From an uncultured Clostridia bacterium (lineage in GTDB: Bacteria > Bacillota > Clostridia > Christensenellales > Christensenellaceae): a stretch of DNA of 64,000 nucleotides. Shown piece after piece: positions 17,294 through 26,260 of this stretch (positions within the stretch are counted from its first letter, which is position 1; each line of letters begins with the position of its first letter). Made by a program: the position numbers and the translations under genes. The notes below the pieces were generated by a model, which was not told the origin of the DNA, ran no database searches, and saw nothing but the letters and a program-made list of their open reading frames with translations. Where the stretch lies: assembly GCA_944347775.1 (NCBI GenBank), contig CALVMT010000091.1:47335-111334 (forward strand), written 5' to 3'.

Positions 17294-17322
17294 TTTACAT
17301 CTTTTTCGAAATGTGTTATTCT
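17294..17322 (+). promoter_or_regulatory. Promoter of the 2-oxoacid oxidoreductase operon
   Basis: TTTACA (17294-17299), a 17-base spacer and TATTCT (17317-17322) with an extended -10 TGT. Confidence 0.6.
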
Positions 17323-17383
17323 AAAATGAATTAGTGAAATTATTCTTAGAATATGTATAAAAATGAAGAAAAGAGGTAGGGTC

Positions 17384-17590
17384 ATGGCGAAACTTATCAT
17401 CAATGAAGAGGCCTGTAAGGGATGTTCTTTATGCATAAATGTTTGCCCTAAAAAAATATTGCAGCTGCATAAGGAAAAGTTGAATACAAAAGGGTATCAC
17501 CCAATTAGCATTATTGATATGGACGCTTGTATTGGATGTGCATCATGTGCACGGATGTGCCCGGATGTAGTGTTTACAGTTGAAAAATAA
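17384..17590 (+). CDS. 2-oxoacid:ferredoxin oxidoreductase, 2x[4Fe-4S] delta subunit
   Basis: A 68-aa ferredoxin-like subunit with two CxxCxxCxxxCP motifs (CKGCSLCINVCP and CIGCASCARMCP), passing electrons from the catalytic subunits to ferredoxin. I start at ATG 17384, preceded by GAGGTAGGG; an upstream in-frame ATG at 17363 has no good site. The first of four consecutive subunit genes in the delta-alpha-beta-gamma order typical of KorDABC/VorDABC enzymes. Confidence 0.9.
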   Translation: MAKLIINEEACKGCSLCINVCPKKILQLHKEKLNTKGYHPISIIDMDACIGCASCARMCPDVVFTVEK

Positions 17591-17619
17591 TTAATTACTT
17601 AAAGCAGAAAGGGATAAAT

Positions 17620-18684
17620 ATGGCAAAGAAATTGATGAAAGGGAGCGAAGCGATCGGCGAAGCGGCAATCCAAGCTGGATGTAGATATTTTTTCGGCTAT
17701 CCTATAACTCCTCAAAATGAAATTCCGGAATATATGAGCCGCAGACTTCCTAAGGAAGGGGGATGCTTTTTGCAGGCAGAAAGTGAAGTGGCAGCCATTA
17801 ATATGGTCTATGGAGCTGCCGGAGCAGGGGCACGTGTAATGACTTCTTCTTCAAGCCCAGGGATTAGCTTGAAACAGGAGGGGATAAGTTACATTGCGTG
17901 CGCTGAATTGCCGTGTGTCATTGTAAACATGATGCGTGTAGGGCCGGGGCTTGGAGGTATCTTGCCTGCACAGGGAGATTATTTTCAAGCAACTAAAGGT
18001 GGTGGTCACGGAGATTATCATTTAGTAGTTTTAGCGCCGTCGACAGTGCAAGAAGCAGCGGATATGGTAATGGAAGGCTTCGATATTGCAGATACATATC
18101 GTATTCCTGTGATGATACTAGGCGATGGAATGATTGGCCAAATCATGGAACCGGTAGAATTTAAAGTTCACCAAAAACGTCAAGTGCCGGAAAAAACATG
18201 GGCTGCAACGGGATGGTCGGATAAATCTCGTCCAAGAGCAATTATCAATTCTCTATATATTGAAGCAGAACAGATGAAAGCAGTTTCTGAACGTTTGTTG
18301 GCAAGATATGCGCAGATTACTGAAAAAGAAACAAAAGTTGAAGAATTTATGATGGATGATGCGCAATATTGTATTGCGGCATATGGAACAACGGCCAGAA
18401 TTGCGAAAAGTGCGGTGGTTAAAGCACGGCAAATGGGTATTAAAGCCGGTTTAATTCGACCAATTACGATATGGCCCTTCCCATCGGAAGCTTTTGCGAA
18501 AGCGGCAGAGCAAGTGAAGGCTTTCCTTACTGTTGAAATGAGTACGGGACAGATGGTGGAAGACGTACGGTTGGCGGTTGCAGGAAAGAAGCCCGTATAC
18601 TTTAAAGGCACGCTTGGCGGATTTGTTCCGACAACACAGGATATGGTTAATGAATTAGTTAAGTTGACAGAAGGCAGGGAGTAA
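17620..18684 (+). CDS. 2-oxoacid:ferredoxin oxidoreductase alpha subunit (VorB/KorA-like)
   Basis: 354 aa. N-terminal pyrimidine-binding domain: 'GYPITPQNEIPEYM', then 'QAESEVAAINMVYGAAGAGAR' and SSSPGISLKQEGISY. C-terminal transketolase-like domain ends with KGTLGGFVP. In Clostridia this subtype is usually labelled 3-methyl-2-oxobutanoate (VorB) or 2-oxoglutarate oxidoreductase; substrate cannot be settled from sequence. Separated by 2 bases from the beta subunit. Confidence 0.88.
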   Translation: MAKKLMKGSEAIGEAAIQAGCRYFFGYPITPQNEIPEYMSRRLPKEGGCFLQAESEVAAINMVYGAAGAGARVMTSSSSPGISLKQEGISYIACAELPCVIVNMMRVGPGLGGILPAQGDYFQATKGGGHGDYHLVVLAPSTVQEAADMVMEGFDIADTYRIPVMILGDGMIGQIMEPVEFKVHQKRQVPEKTWAATGWSDKSRPRAIINSLYIEAEQMKAVSERLLARYAQITEKETKVEEFMMDDAQYCIAAYGTTARIAKSAVVKARQMGIKAGLIRPITIWPFPSEAFAKAAEQVKAFLTVEMSTGQMVEDVRLAVAGKKPVYFKGTLGGFVPTTQDMVNELVKLTEGRE

Positions 18685-18686
18685 AC

Positions 18687-19424
18687 ATGGCAATAGTATT
18701 TAAAAAGACGAAGATGCTTACTGATGTGCCGTTTCATTATTGCCCTGGTTGTACCCATGGCATTGCGCATAGATTGGTAGCAGAGTGTATTGAAGAGCTG
18801 GGAATGGAAGATAAAGCAATTGGCGTTGCACCGGTTGGATGTGCAGTGTTTGCCTATAATTACTTTAACTGTGACATGATGGAAGCGGCACACGGCCGTG
18901 CGCCTGCGGTAGCTACGGGAATCAAACGTGTACATCCGGATAAGTTGGTATTTACTTATCAGGGAGATGGAGATTTGGCTTCAATTGGTACGGCAGAAAT
19001 TGTTCATGCAGCAGCCAGAGGAGAAAAAATAACAACTATTTTTATTAATAATGCAATTTATGGGATGACAGGAGGGCAAATGGCGCCTACTACTTTGGAA
19101 GGACAGGTTACGACAACTTCGCCTTATGGTCGCCAAAAAGAGCATTGTGGATTGCCTATTCGTATGTCTGAATTGATTGCTACATTGGATGGAGCTTGTT
19201 ATGTAGAACGGGTATCTATGCACGATGTTCCTAATATTATCAGGGCAAAGAAAGCTATTAAGAAGGCGTTGATTTGCCAAATGGAGCGGAAGGGGTTTTC
19301 GTTTATTGAATTGCTTTCTACCTGCCCGACAAACTGGGGTATGACGCCGACGGCTGCGCTGACTTGGCTAAAGGAAAACATGATTCCTTATTATCCGTTG
19401 GGTGTAAAAAAGGAGGTAGAGTAA
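18687..19424 (+). CDS. 2-oxoacid:ferredoxin oxidoreductase beta subunit (TPP-binding)
   Basis: 245 aa. Binds thiamine diphosphate and magnesium through GDGDLASIGTAE...NNAIYGMTGGQ, the classical GDG-X(~26)-N motif, and contains the start motif 'FHYCPGCTHGIAHRL'. No extra ferredoxin domain is present, so electrons leave through the delta subunit. Lies between alpha and gamma with almost no spacing. Confidence 0.9.
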   Translation: MAIVFKKTKMLTDVPFHYCPGCTHGIAHRLVAECIEELGMEDKAIGVAPVGCAVFAYNYFNCDMMEAAHGRAPAVATGIKRVHPDKLVFTYQGDGDLASIGTAEIVHAAARGEKITTIFINNAIYGMTGGQMAPTTLEGQVTTTSPYGRQKEHCGLPIRMSELIATLDGACYVERVSMHDVPNIIRAKKAIKKALICQMERKGFSFIELLSTCPTNWGMTPTAALTWLKENMIPYYPLGVKKEVE

Positions 19425-19425
19425 G

Positions 19426-19962
19426 ATGCTGCATCAAATTATTAGCGCGGGATTTGGAGGGCAAGGGGTGTTATTGCTCGGACAGCTGATTGCTTATGCT
19501 GGTTTAAAAGAGGAGAAAAATGTCTCTTGGCTTCCTTCTTATGGCCCGGAAATGCGCGGTGGTACAGCTAATTGCTGTGTTGTTGTTTCGGACGAAGAAG
19601 TCGGAAGCCCGGTTGTGACTGAGGCAGATGTTGTTGTAGTGATGAACAGACCTTCGTTTGAAAAATATGAAAATAATGTTGTGCCTGGTGGGAAACTGTT
19701 TGTCAACAGTTCATTGATTGATTTAAGATCGAACAGAACAGATATTGAGGTGTATTATGTGCCGGCTAATCATATTGCAGACGAATTAGGTAATGGTAGA
19801 GTGGCAAATATGGTTATGTTAGGTGCTGTTTTGAAAAAGACACACATTGTTTCTCCGAAAACAGCTATAGAATGTTTGGCGGCTTCTTTTGGAGAAAGAA
19901 AAGCACATTTGATTCCGATTAATGAGCAGGCATTGGAAAAGGGAGCCGAAGTTGTTCGCTGA
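19426..19962 (+). CDS. 2-oxoacid:ferredoxin oxidoreductase gamma subunit
   Basis: 178 aa with the gamma-domain signature 'GFGGQGVLLLGQLIAYAGL', then SYGPEMRGGTANCCVVVSD. It begins one base after the beta stop and completes the four-subunit complex. The operon ends at a hairpin beginning 13 bases after the stop. Confidence 0.92.
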   Translation: MLHQIISAGFGGQGVLLLGQLIAYAGLKEEKNVSWLPSYGPEMRGGTANCCVVVSDEEVGSPVVTEADVVVVMNRPSFEKYENNVVPGGKLFVNSSLIDLRSNRTDIEVYYVPANHIADELGNGRVANMVMLGAVLKKTHIVSPKTAIECLAASFGERKAHLIPINEQALEKGAEVVR

Positions 19963-19975
19963 TTTATGATTGAGG

Positions 19976-20027
19976 AGGCATAGTTGATAGAGGAACTATG
20001 CCTTTTCTTGCATTTACAAGAAAAGGC
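19976..20027 (+). terminator. Terminator with a second overlapping hairpin
   Basis: Hairpin 1: AGGCATAGTT (19976-19985) with AACTATGCCT (19994-20003), then TTTTC. Hairpin 2: GCCTTTTCTTG (20000-20010) with CAAGAAAAGGC (20017-20027). The 3' arm of the first and 5' arm of the second share 20000-20003, so they cannot both form fully. Confidence 0.7.
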
Positions 20028-20109
20028 AGATATAATAACAATAGTTTGGAATTAAAGGATGAATTCGTGCACGGCGCATGAAACAGTTAAAATTTAAAGG
20101 AGCGATAAA

Positions 20110-20955
20110 ATGTATAAAATCCTGGAAAAGAAAGTATTGGGTCCCCAAATTACGAAAATGGTAATTGATGCTCCGGCGATTGCAAAGAAAGCTGAGCCGG
20201 GTCAGTTTATCATTTTGCGTATTGATGAAAAAGGTGAACGTATTCCTTTAACCATAGCGGACTTTGATAGAGAAAAGGGAGCAGTCACAATTATTTTTCA
20301 GATTGTCGGAAAAACGACAACACAGCTCAACGAACTGTCAGAGGGTGAAGAATTATTAGACTTTGTAGGGCCGCTTGGAAAGGCGTCTGAGTTTGAACCA
20401 GGGATAAAAAAGGTTGCGGTGATTGGCGGCGGTTTGGGAACGGCGATAGCATATCCACAGGCAAAGAAACTTTCAGCTATGGGTGTTGAAGTTGATATGA
20501 TAGCTGGTTTTAGAAATACAGACTTTATTATTCTGGAAGAAGAAATGAGGGCTAGTTCTAAAAACCTTTATATCACAACTGATGATGGAAGTAATGGTAG
20601 AAAAGGATTGGTTACGGATGTCCTTAAAGAGCGTATTGAAGCAGGAGAACAATACGACTTGGTAATTGCAATTGGTCCGTTAATTATGATGAAATTTGTT
20701 TGCCTGTTGACAAAAGAATATGGAATTAAGACAATTATTAGCATGAATCCGGTTATGATTGATGGAACGGGGATGTGCGGAGGCTGCCGGATAGTAGTAG
20801 GGGGAGAGACAAAATTTGCATGTGTTGATGGCCCTGATTTTGACGGACATCTGGTTGATTTCGATTCTGCGATGCGTCGGCAGTCGATGTATCGTGAACA
20901 AGAACAACAAAGCCTGCGTGAGCATCAATGCAGAATGGAGGGGATGAGCAGATGA
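20110..20955 (+). CDS. nfnA: NfnA-like FAD/NAD-binding [2Fe-2S] subunit
   Basis: 281 aa, ferredoxin-NAD reductase fold. It has a flavin domain (PGQFIILRIDEKGERIPLTIAD), an NAD domain (AVIGGGLGTAIAYPQAK) and a C-terminal [2Fe-2S] cluster with GMCGGCRIVVGGETKFAC-DGP. With the next gene it should form NfnAB, the electron-bifurcating NADH-dependent reduced ferredoxin:NADP oxidoreductase; sulfide dehydrogenase SudB is a homologue that cannot be fully excluded. The stop overlaps the next start (ATGA). Confidence 0.88.
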   Translation: MYKILEKKVLGPQITKMVIDAPAIAKKAEPGQFIILRIDEKGERIPLTIADFDREKGAVTIIFQIVGKTTTQLNELSEGEELLDFVGPLGKASEFEPGIKKVAVIGGGLGTAIAYPQAKKLSAMGVEVDMIAGFRNTDFIILEEEMRASSKNLYITTDDGSNGRKGLVTDVLKERIEAGEQYDLVIAIGPLIMMKFVCLLTKEYGIKTIISMNPVMIDGTGMCGGCRIVVGGETKFACVDGPDFDGHLVDFDSAMRRQSMYREQEQQSLREHQCRMEGMSR

Positions 20956-22343
20956 AGAGGAATATGTCATTAGAAAAAGTTGTAATGCCTGAACGTGACC
21001 CTCGTGAGCGCAGCACAAATTTTGAGGAAGTTGCATTGGGCTATACAGAAGAAATGGCATTAGAGGAAGCAGCACGTTGTTTAGGTTGTAAAAATATGCC
21101 GTGTGTTTCAGGGTGCCCCGTGAATGTAAAGATTCCGGAATTTATTGCTCTTGTACAGGAAGGCGAATTTATTAAAGCGTATGAAAAAATTAAAGAGACG
21201 AACAGCCTTCCAGCTATTTGTGGTCGCGTTTGCCCACAGGAAAGTCAATGTGAGGGGAAATGCGTGCGTGGAATCAAAGGGCAACCGGTAGGTATAGGTC
21301 GTTTGGAACGTTTTTGTGCTGATTATGCAATGCTGCATGGTTATGAAAGCATACAAAATATTGAAAAAAATGGAAAAAAAGTAGCAGTTATAGGCTCTGG
21401 CCCTGCCGGTCTTAGCTGTGCAGGTGACATGGCTAAGAAAGGTTACGATGTAACTGTGTTTGAAGCTTTTCATGTTGCAGGAGGTGTGTTGCAATATGGT
21501 ATCCCACAATTTCGTTTGCCTAAAGAACTGGTTAATGCGGAGATTAACGGCCTAGAAAAGATGGGTGTAAAAATAGAAAAGAATATGGTCATAGGAAAGA
21601 TTCTTTCTCTTGAAGAATTAAAACAAGCGGGTTATGAAGCAATTTTTATTGGCTCTGGAGCCGGATTGCCCAGCTTTATGCATATTCCAGGAGAAAATTT
21701 AAATGGTGTATATTCAGCTAATGAGTTTTTGACTAGAATTAATTTAATGAAAGCTTATAAGTTTCCGGAATATGATACACCGATTAAGCCGTATCATACA
21801 GTTGCAGTCGTAGGCGGTGGAAATGTGGCAATGGATGCAGCAAGATGTGCAAAAAGATTGGGCGCAGAAAAGGTTTATATTATTTATCGCAGAGGCGAGG
21901 AAGAAATGCCTGCCAGACTAGAAGAGGTGCACCATGCAAAAGAAGAAGGAATTGAATTCCGGTTGCTGGAAAATCCGATTGAAATTTTAGGAGATGAAAA
22001 GGGCAATGTAAATGGAATTAAAGATATTAAGATGCAACTAGGTGAACCCGATGCATCTGGAAGGAGACGCCCAGTTCCTATAGAAGGCAGCGAATATAAA
22101 CTTGATGTCGATGCAGTAGTTATTGCAATTGGGCAGAGCCCTAACCCCTTACTAAAGCATGCAACACCGGATTTAAAAACTAAACCGTGGGGTGGCATTG
22201 AAGCAAATGAAGATGGCCTTACAAGCATTGAGGGAGTATATGCAGGTGGCGATGCTGTAACAGGTGCGGCAACAGTCATATTGGCAATGGGAGCTGGCAA
22301 GAAAGCTGCGGCTGCAATGGACGCATATTTGCAAAATAAATAA
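20952..22343 (+). CDS. nfnB: NfnB-like NADPH/FAD subunit (GltD homologue)
   Basis: 463 aa. N-terminal Cys-rich domain for two [4Fe-4S] clusters (CLGCKNMPCVSGCPVNVKIP and CGRVCPQESQCEGKC), then two Rossmann folds: VAVIGSGPAGLSCAGDMA (FAD) and VAVVGGGNVAMDAARCAKRLGA (NADPH), with the C-terminal AGGDAVTGAATVILAMGAG FAD closure. Start ATG 20952 overlaps the nfnA stop and has GAGGGG upstream. No glutamate synthase large subunit is encoded nearby, which with nfnA next door favours Nfn over GltD. Confidence 0.9.
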   Translation: MKRNMSLEKVVMPERDPRERSTNFEEVALGYTEEMALEEAARCLGCKNMPCVSGCPVNVKIPEFIALVQEGEFIKAYEKIKETNSLPAICGRVCPQESQCEGKCVRGIKGQPVGIGRLERFCADYAMLHGYESIQNIEKNGKKVAVIGSGPAGLSCAGDMAKKGYDVTVFEAFHVAGGVLQYGIPQFRLPKELVNAEINGLEKMGVKIEKNMVIGKILSLEELKQAGYEAIFIGSGAGLPSFMHIPGENLNGVYSANEFLTRINLMKAYKFPEYDTPIKPYHTVAVVGGGNVAMDAARCAKRLGAEKVYIIYRRGEEEMPARLEEVHHAKEEGIEFRLLENPIEILGDEKGNVNGIKDIKMQLGEPDASGRRRPVPIEGSEYKLDVDAVVIAIGQSPNPLLKHATPDLKTKPWGGIEANEDGLTSIEGVYAGGDAVTGAATVILAMGAGKKAAAAMDAYLQNK

Positions 22344-22362
22344 GTTTTGACGAGTAAAACAC

Positions 22363-22396
22363 AAATCACCGGCCTTATGGTTGTCGGTGATTTTTT
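22363..22396 (+). terminator. Terminator after nfnAB
   Basis: AAATCACCG (22363-22371) pairs with CGGTGATTT (22385-22393), then a T run. Confidence 0.85.
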
Positions 22397-22446
22397 AAAC
22401 AAAGGATACTTTTATCCGATTGTGGACGGAGGAGATATTTTTTGTT

Positions 22447-23124
22447 ATGATAGAAGCAACAGAAAAAAAGAGGAAAGATAAGCAGATGTGCGAGCTGGAA
22501 ATGATTAGACGATTGGAACAACATTATTTTAATGCGAAGCCGGGATTAGATTATCAAAATCCATATCAGTTGTTGGTTGCTACGATTCTTTCTGCACAGT
22601 GTACCGATGTACGCGTCAATCAAGTAACAAAAATGTTGTTTGTACATTATCCGGATGCATATGCTTTAGCTGATGCGGATTACGATTCTTTATGCCGGGA
22701 AATACATAGCTGCGGATGTTATAGTGTCAAAGCAAAAAATTTGATTCGAACGGCTAAAATATTATGCGAACGCTATAACGGAGAAGTTCCACCTGATATG
22801 GAAAAATTAATTGAGATGCCCGGTGTAGGGAGAAAAACGGCAAATGTAGTTCTTTCTAATGCGTTTGGCATTCCCGGATTAGCGGTAGATACGCATGTCT
22901 TTCGAGTTTCGCACCGCCTGGGCCTAGCGGACGCGAAAGATCCGGACGGAACAGAACAACAACTTTGTGCACTAATTCCTAAAGAAAAATGGGGCCAAGC
23001 TCATCATTGGCTAATATATCATGGCAGGCAGGTATGTAGTGCTAGAGCGCCAAAGTGCTCTACATGTTTTTTGGCAGATATATGCCCCTTTTTTGAACAA
23101 GAAAAAGAAAGAGAAGTCAAATGA
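22447..23124 (+). CDS. nth: Endonuclease III
   Basis: Base-excision repair glycosylase/AP lyase for oxidised pyrimidines. Visible: LVATILSAQCTD, the helix-hairpin-helix MPGVGRKTANVV with the catalytic Lys, catalytic Asp in VDTHVFRVSHRLGL, and a [4Fe-4S] loop C-X6-C-X2-C-X5-C near the C-terminus. Start is uncertain: ATG 22447 follows GGAGGAG at a long spacing (225 aa), ATG 22486 follows AGAGGAA (212 aa, nearer the E. coli length). Its stop overlaps the obgE start by 4 bases. Confidence 0.93.
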   Translation: MIEATEKKRKDKQMCELEMIRRLEQHYFNAKPGLDYQNPYQLLVATILSAQCTDVRVNQVTKMLFVHYPDAYALADADYDSLCREIHSCGCYSVKAKNLIRTAKILCERYNGEVPPDMEKLIEMPGVGRKTANVVLSNAFGIPGLAVDTHVFRVSHRLGLADAKDPDGTEQQLCALIPKEKWGQAHHWLIYHGRQVCSARAPKCSTCFLADICPFFEQEKEREVK

Positions 23125-24395
23125 TTACAGATAGAACGAAAATTTATATAAAAGCCGGAAACGGAGGTAACGGTGCAGTTAGTTTTCGCCGAGAGAAATA
23201 TGTTCCTAATGGAGGACCGGATGGCGGAGATGGTGGTGAAGGCGGTAGTATTATTTTTGAAGCGACACCTGAAATTCGGACATTGAATGATTATCGTTTT
23301 CATCGTAAATATCTTGCACAAAATGGAGAAGCGGGAAAGGCTTCTAATATGACGGGAAAAAATGGTCAGGATTTGATTTTAAAAGTGCCGGAAGGGACAG
23401 TAGTGATTGATGCTATGTCAGGTAGAGTTGTAGCGGATTTAAATCATGCACAAACACGAACTATCCTTAAAGGAGGAAAAGGTGGAAAAGGGAATGCTCG
23501 TTTTGCGACACCAACTCGCCAGGCGCCGAAGTTTTCTACACCTGGGCGCAAGACAATAGGGCGTGAGGTGATTTTAGAATTAAAATCTATTGCGGATGCA
23601 GGACTTGTGGGTTTCCCGAGTGTAGGGAAATCGACATTGCTTTCTATTGTTTCAGCGGCAAAACCTAAAATCGGTGATTATCACTTTACAACATTAAGCC
23701 CGAATTTAGGTGTTGTATCTGCTTTAGCTGGCAGCTTTGTTCTGGCAGATATTCCGGGTTTAATTGAAGGAGCTAGTGAAGGTGCCGGATTGGGCCATGA
23801 TTTTTTAAGACATATTGAACGTACTCGTTTAATTGTACATATGGTGGATGCTTCTGGAATAGAAGGGCGTGATCCGGTAGATGATTATTATACGATTCGA
23901 AAAGAATTGAAGGCATATAGCGAAGCCTTGGCTAATAAAAAAGAAATTGTTGTGGCTGCAAAAATGGATATTCCGGGAGCAGAAGTTGGATTGGAAATGC
24001 TCCAGGCAGAACTCGAACCTAAGGGAGTAAAGATTTATCCGATTTCTGCTGCCACAACAAAAGGTATTAAGGAATTAATGGATGCACTTTCAGTTGCTCT
24101 TTTGGAAATTCCTATTCCGAAGCCGATTGAAGAAGAGGGCGTATTAGAAGAATGGGAAAACTATGATTCGCAGTTTACCTTTGAGATTATCCGTGCAGAA
24201 GATGGAATAGTTGAAGTAAATGGAAATTTGATTGATCATATTTTTGAAAGAATTGATCCCCAAGATCCGGATTCTATGCGGCATTTTGCTAAGCTATTAG
24301 AAGATTATGGGATTATTCAGGCTTTAAGGAATTTTGGAGTCAAAGACGGACAAGAAGTGAGAATGAATGGGGAGACCTTTGATTTTATTGATTAA
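23121..24395 (+). CDS. obgE: GTPase ObgE/CgtA
   Basis: Essential GTPase in 50S ribosome maturation and stress control. The 424 aa have the Gly-rich Obg fold (residues 1-158, GGNGGDG-type repeats), a G domain (GFPSVGKST near 163, DIPGLIEGA, AAKMD) and the Gram-positive C-terminal OCT domain (about 345-424). It is translationally coupled to nth and followed by yhbY. Confidence 0.97.
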   Translation: MITDRTKIYIKAGNGGNGAVSFRREKYVPNGGPDGGDGGEGGSIIFEATPEIRTLNDYRFHRKYLAQNGEAGKASNMTGKNGQDLILKVPEGTVVIDAMSGRVVADLNHAQTRTILKGGKGGKGNARFATPTRQAPKFSTPGRKTIGREVILELKSIADAGLVGFPSVGKSTLLSIVSAAKPKIGDYHFTTLSPNLGVVSALAGSFVLADIPGLIEGASEGAGLGHDFLRHIERTRLIVHMVDASGIEGRDPVDDYYTIRKELKAYSEALANKKEIVVAAKMDIPGAEVGLEMLQAELEPKGVKIYPISAATTKGIKELMDALSVALLEIPIPKPIEEEGVLEEWENYDSQFTFEIIRAEDGIVEVNGNLIDHIFERIDPQDPDSMRHFAKLLEDYGIIQALRNFGVKDGQEVRMNGETFDFID

Positions 24396-24425
24396 ATTGG
24401 CAAAATGCCGGAAAAGGAATAAATT

Positions 24426-24710
24426 ATGACAGGTAAACAACGTGCAAGTTTAAGGGCGATGGCTAATGAATATCAGCCGATTATTTATATTGGCAAAGAG
24501 GGAGTAACCAATTCTCTGATTGAAGATGCAGATGCAGCATTAGAGGCGAGAGAATTGGTCAAGGGCTCATTAGGTCGAAACGCAAATATTAATTTACATG
24601 ATGCAGTAAATCAGCTCTGCGCAGCATTAGGGGCGGAACCAATACAGGTAATCGGCAGAAAATTTGTTATTTTTCGTCAATCGAAAAAGAATCCGACGAT
24701 TCTTCTTTAA
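24426..24710 (+). CDS. yhbY: Ribosome-associated RNA-binding protein YhbY
   Basis: A 94-aa CRM-domain protein (MTGKQRASLRAMANEYQPIIYIGKEGV...) that binds pre-50S particles. The obgE-yhbY-nadD-yqeK-rsfS order is conserved in Firmicutes. Its last 44 bases overlap, in antisense, the 3' end of the convergent membrane-protein gene. Confidence 0.94.
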   Translation: MTGKQRASLRAMANEYQPIIYIGKEGVTNSLIEDADAALEARELVKGSLGRNANINLHDAVNQLCAALGAEPIQVIGRKFVIFRQSKKNPTILL

Positions 24711-25569
24711 ATTGTTGCTTGCGTGTATTTCGGTAACTTAAGATTGCTAAAATACAACAGATAAGCGCTGCAATTGGATAAAGAATACTTAAACGGAATA
24801 GGAAATACCAGCAAATAAGAAAAAAAGCACAAGTAAGATATGCACGATATTTGTTTGGTGCAAAAGCGCTGTATCGCAGTTTGGTTTTATGATAGAATTT
24901 ATGCATGTCTTCATGAAGCATTTTTCGGATGTTTTGTTCGCTGGCATCGATATATATATCGGCATAAGAGAGTAACTCCTGTTGACCTAATAATACAAAA
25001 TGAATTCCAAGTCGATCTGAAAAGGCTTTAGCATCATCGACATAAGTTGATGTAGAGAGTAGGCAGCAATTCTTTGCTTTTAATTTTTGTAATTTTCGAT
25101 AAAGAGCCATCATTTGCCGAATACCAACGGGTACTTTGGGATGATTATGGAAAGCATAACAGAACAGCTCATGTTCTTTGAAATAAAACCCATGATAGAC
25201 ACTGATTGGTTGTTCATTCGGATATAGTCTGGTAAAAATGTTGCGGCAGATTTCCTGGTAGGAGAAATCAGGCAATAGGGTAAGAGCTTCAAGAGCAATA
25301 GATTTTTGAATTCGATCCAATTCAGCAGTAATTAGGCGCTCTATGCGATAATGACGGTAGACAGTATGGAAAAGAATGACGCTGCTGCAAAGGCATATGC
25401 TGAGCACAGCAGCACCTTGAATAGATGCACCAAAATATCTTAATAGAAAAAATAAAAAAATAAGCAGCATAAGTGAACCCAATATGCAGTCAAGTAAATG
25501 CGCAGCAGTGCTTTTTCCACCATAACATTTGTGTTTAAAATAGCGAAGTTCTTTTTTATCCAATTTCAT
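24667..25569 (-). CDS. Membrane protein with a possible Mrr-like domain, function unknown
   Basis: 300 aa. Two helices near the N-terminus (about residues 27-72), a soluble domain (about 75-225), two more helices (about 243-280) and a polar tail. I do not recognise a named family. The soluble domain ends with CCLLSTSTYVDDAKAF and GIHFVLLGQQELL, resembling the last strands of Mrr-type nuclease domains ('vTtgxFsxxAxxfAxxxgIxLidgxxLl'). However the D and ExK/QxK catalytic positions look replaced (CYAFHNHPK), so any such domain is probably inactive. The gene interrupts the obgE-rsfS cluster on the opposite strand. Confidence 0.65.
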   Translation of the reverse strand: MKLDKKELRYFKHKCYGGKSTAAHLLDCILGSLMLLIFLFFLLRYFGASIQGAAVLSICLCSSVILFHTVYRHYRIERLITAELDRIQKSIALEALTLLPDFSYQEICRNIFTRLYPNEQPISVYHGFYFKEHELFCYAFHNHPKVPVGIRQMMALYRKLQKLKAKNCCLLSTSTYVDDAKAFSDRLGIHFVLLGQQELLSYADIYIDASEQNIRKMLHEDMHKFYHKTKLRYSAFAPNKYRAYLTCAFFLICWYFLFRLSILYPIAALICCILAILSYRNTRKQQFKEESSDSFSIDEK

Positions 25570-25645
25570 CAGATAATCTAACCTCCTTTGTTATTGGATA
25601 GTATTACCAGTTTGGTAAAATTTGATACGATAATTGAGGCAAGAT

Positions 25646-26260
25646 ATGAAAATCCGAAATGTAAAAATGGGAATCTTGGGCGGTTCTTTTAATCCGCCTC
25701 ATTTAGGGCACCTCTTTATTGCACAAACAGTATATCGTGAGTTTAATTTAGATGGAATCATGTTACTTCCTCTAGGGATGCCTCCGCATAAAAAAAATAT
25801 TGCACCTAAAGCAGACAGAGAACGGATGTGCCGCATGCTTGCTAAGGCCGCAGGAAATGGTATGGATGTATGTACAATAGAACTGGACAGAGAAGGCTAT
25901 ACCTATACAGTAGATACGTTATGCCAGTTGAGAGAAAAATATCCAAAATATATATTTTATTATATTATTGGAACAGATACGCTGTTTCAATTGGAAACAT
26001 GGCGCGATTATCGGCGGGTATTTGCTTATACGGAGTTTATATGTGTTCCGCGACCGGGAGATGACCCAAACAAGGTGTATGATAAAATAAAGCAACTAGA
26101 TCGACAGTATGGGAAAAAAATTCTTCTATGTATGCAAAGTGGCCCGGATATTTCTTCGACCCAAATAAGAGAAGAGATTCGTTATAATCGAAGCACAGAA
26201 GGGATGTTGTTGCCTGAAATACGTGAATATATTGATAAGGAGCGATTATATGCAGAGTAA
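25646..26260 (+). CDS. nadD: Nicotinate-nucleotide adenylyltransferase
   Basis: 204 aa. Transfers AMP to nicotinate mononucleotide in NAD synthesis. It has the nucleotidyltransferase motif GGSFNPPHLGHL near the N-terminus and SSTQIR near the C-terminus. ATG 25646 is preceded by GAGG; the longer frame would use TTG 25634. It overlaps yqeK by 11 bases. Confidence 0.95.
   Translation: MKIRNVKMGILGGSFNPPHLGHLFIAQTVYREFNLDGIMLLPLGMPPHKKNIAPKADRERMCRMLAKAAGNGMDVCTIELDREGYTYTVDTLCQLREKYPKYIFYYIIGTDTLFQLETWRDYRRVFAYTEFICVPRPGDDPNKVYDKIKQLDRQYGKKILLCMQSGPDISSTQIREEIRYNRSTEGMLLPEIREYIDKERLYAE

Noticed and set aside
18180-18935. 251-aa minus-strand open frame
   Set aside because: It is antisense to the oxidoreductase alpha and beta subunits, whose motifs are unmistakable.
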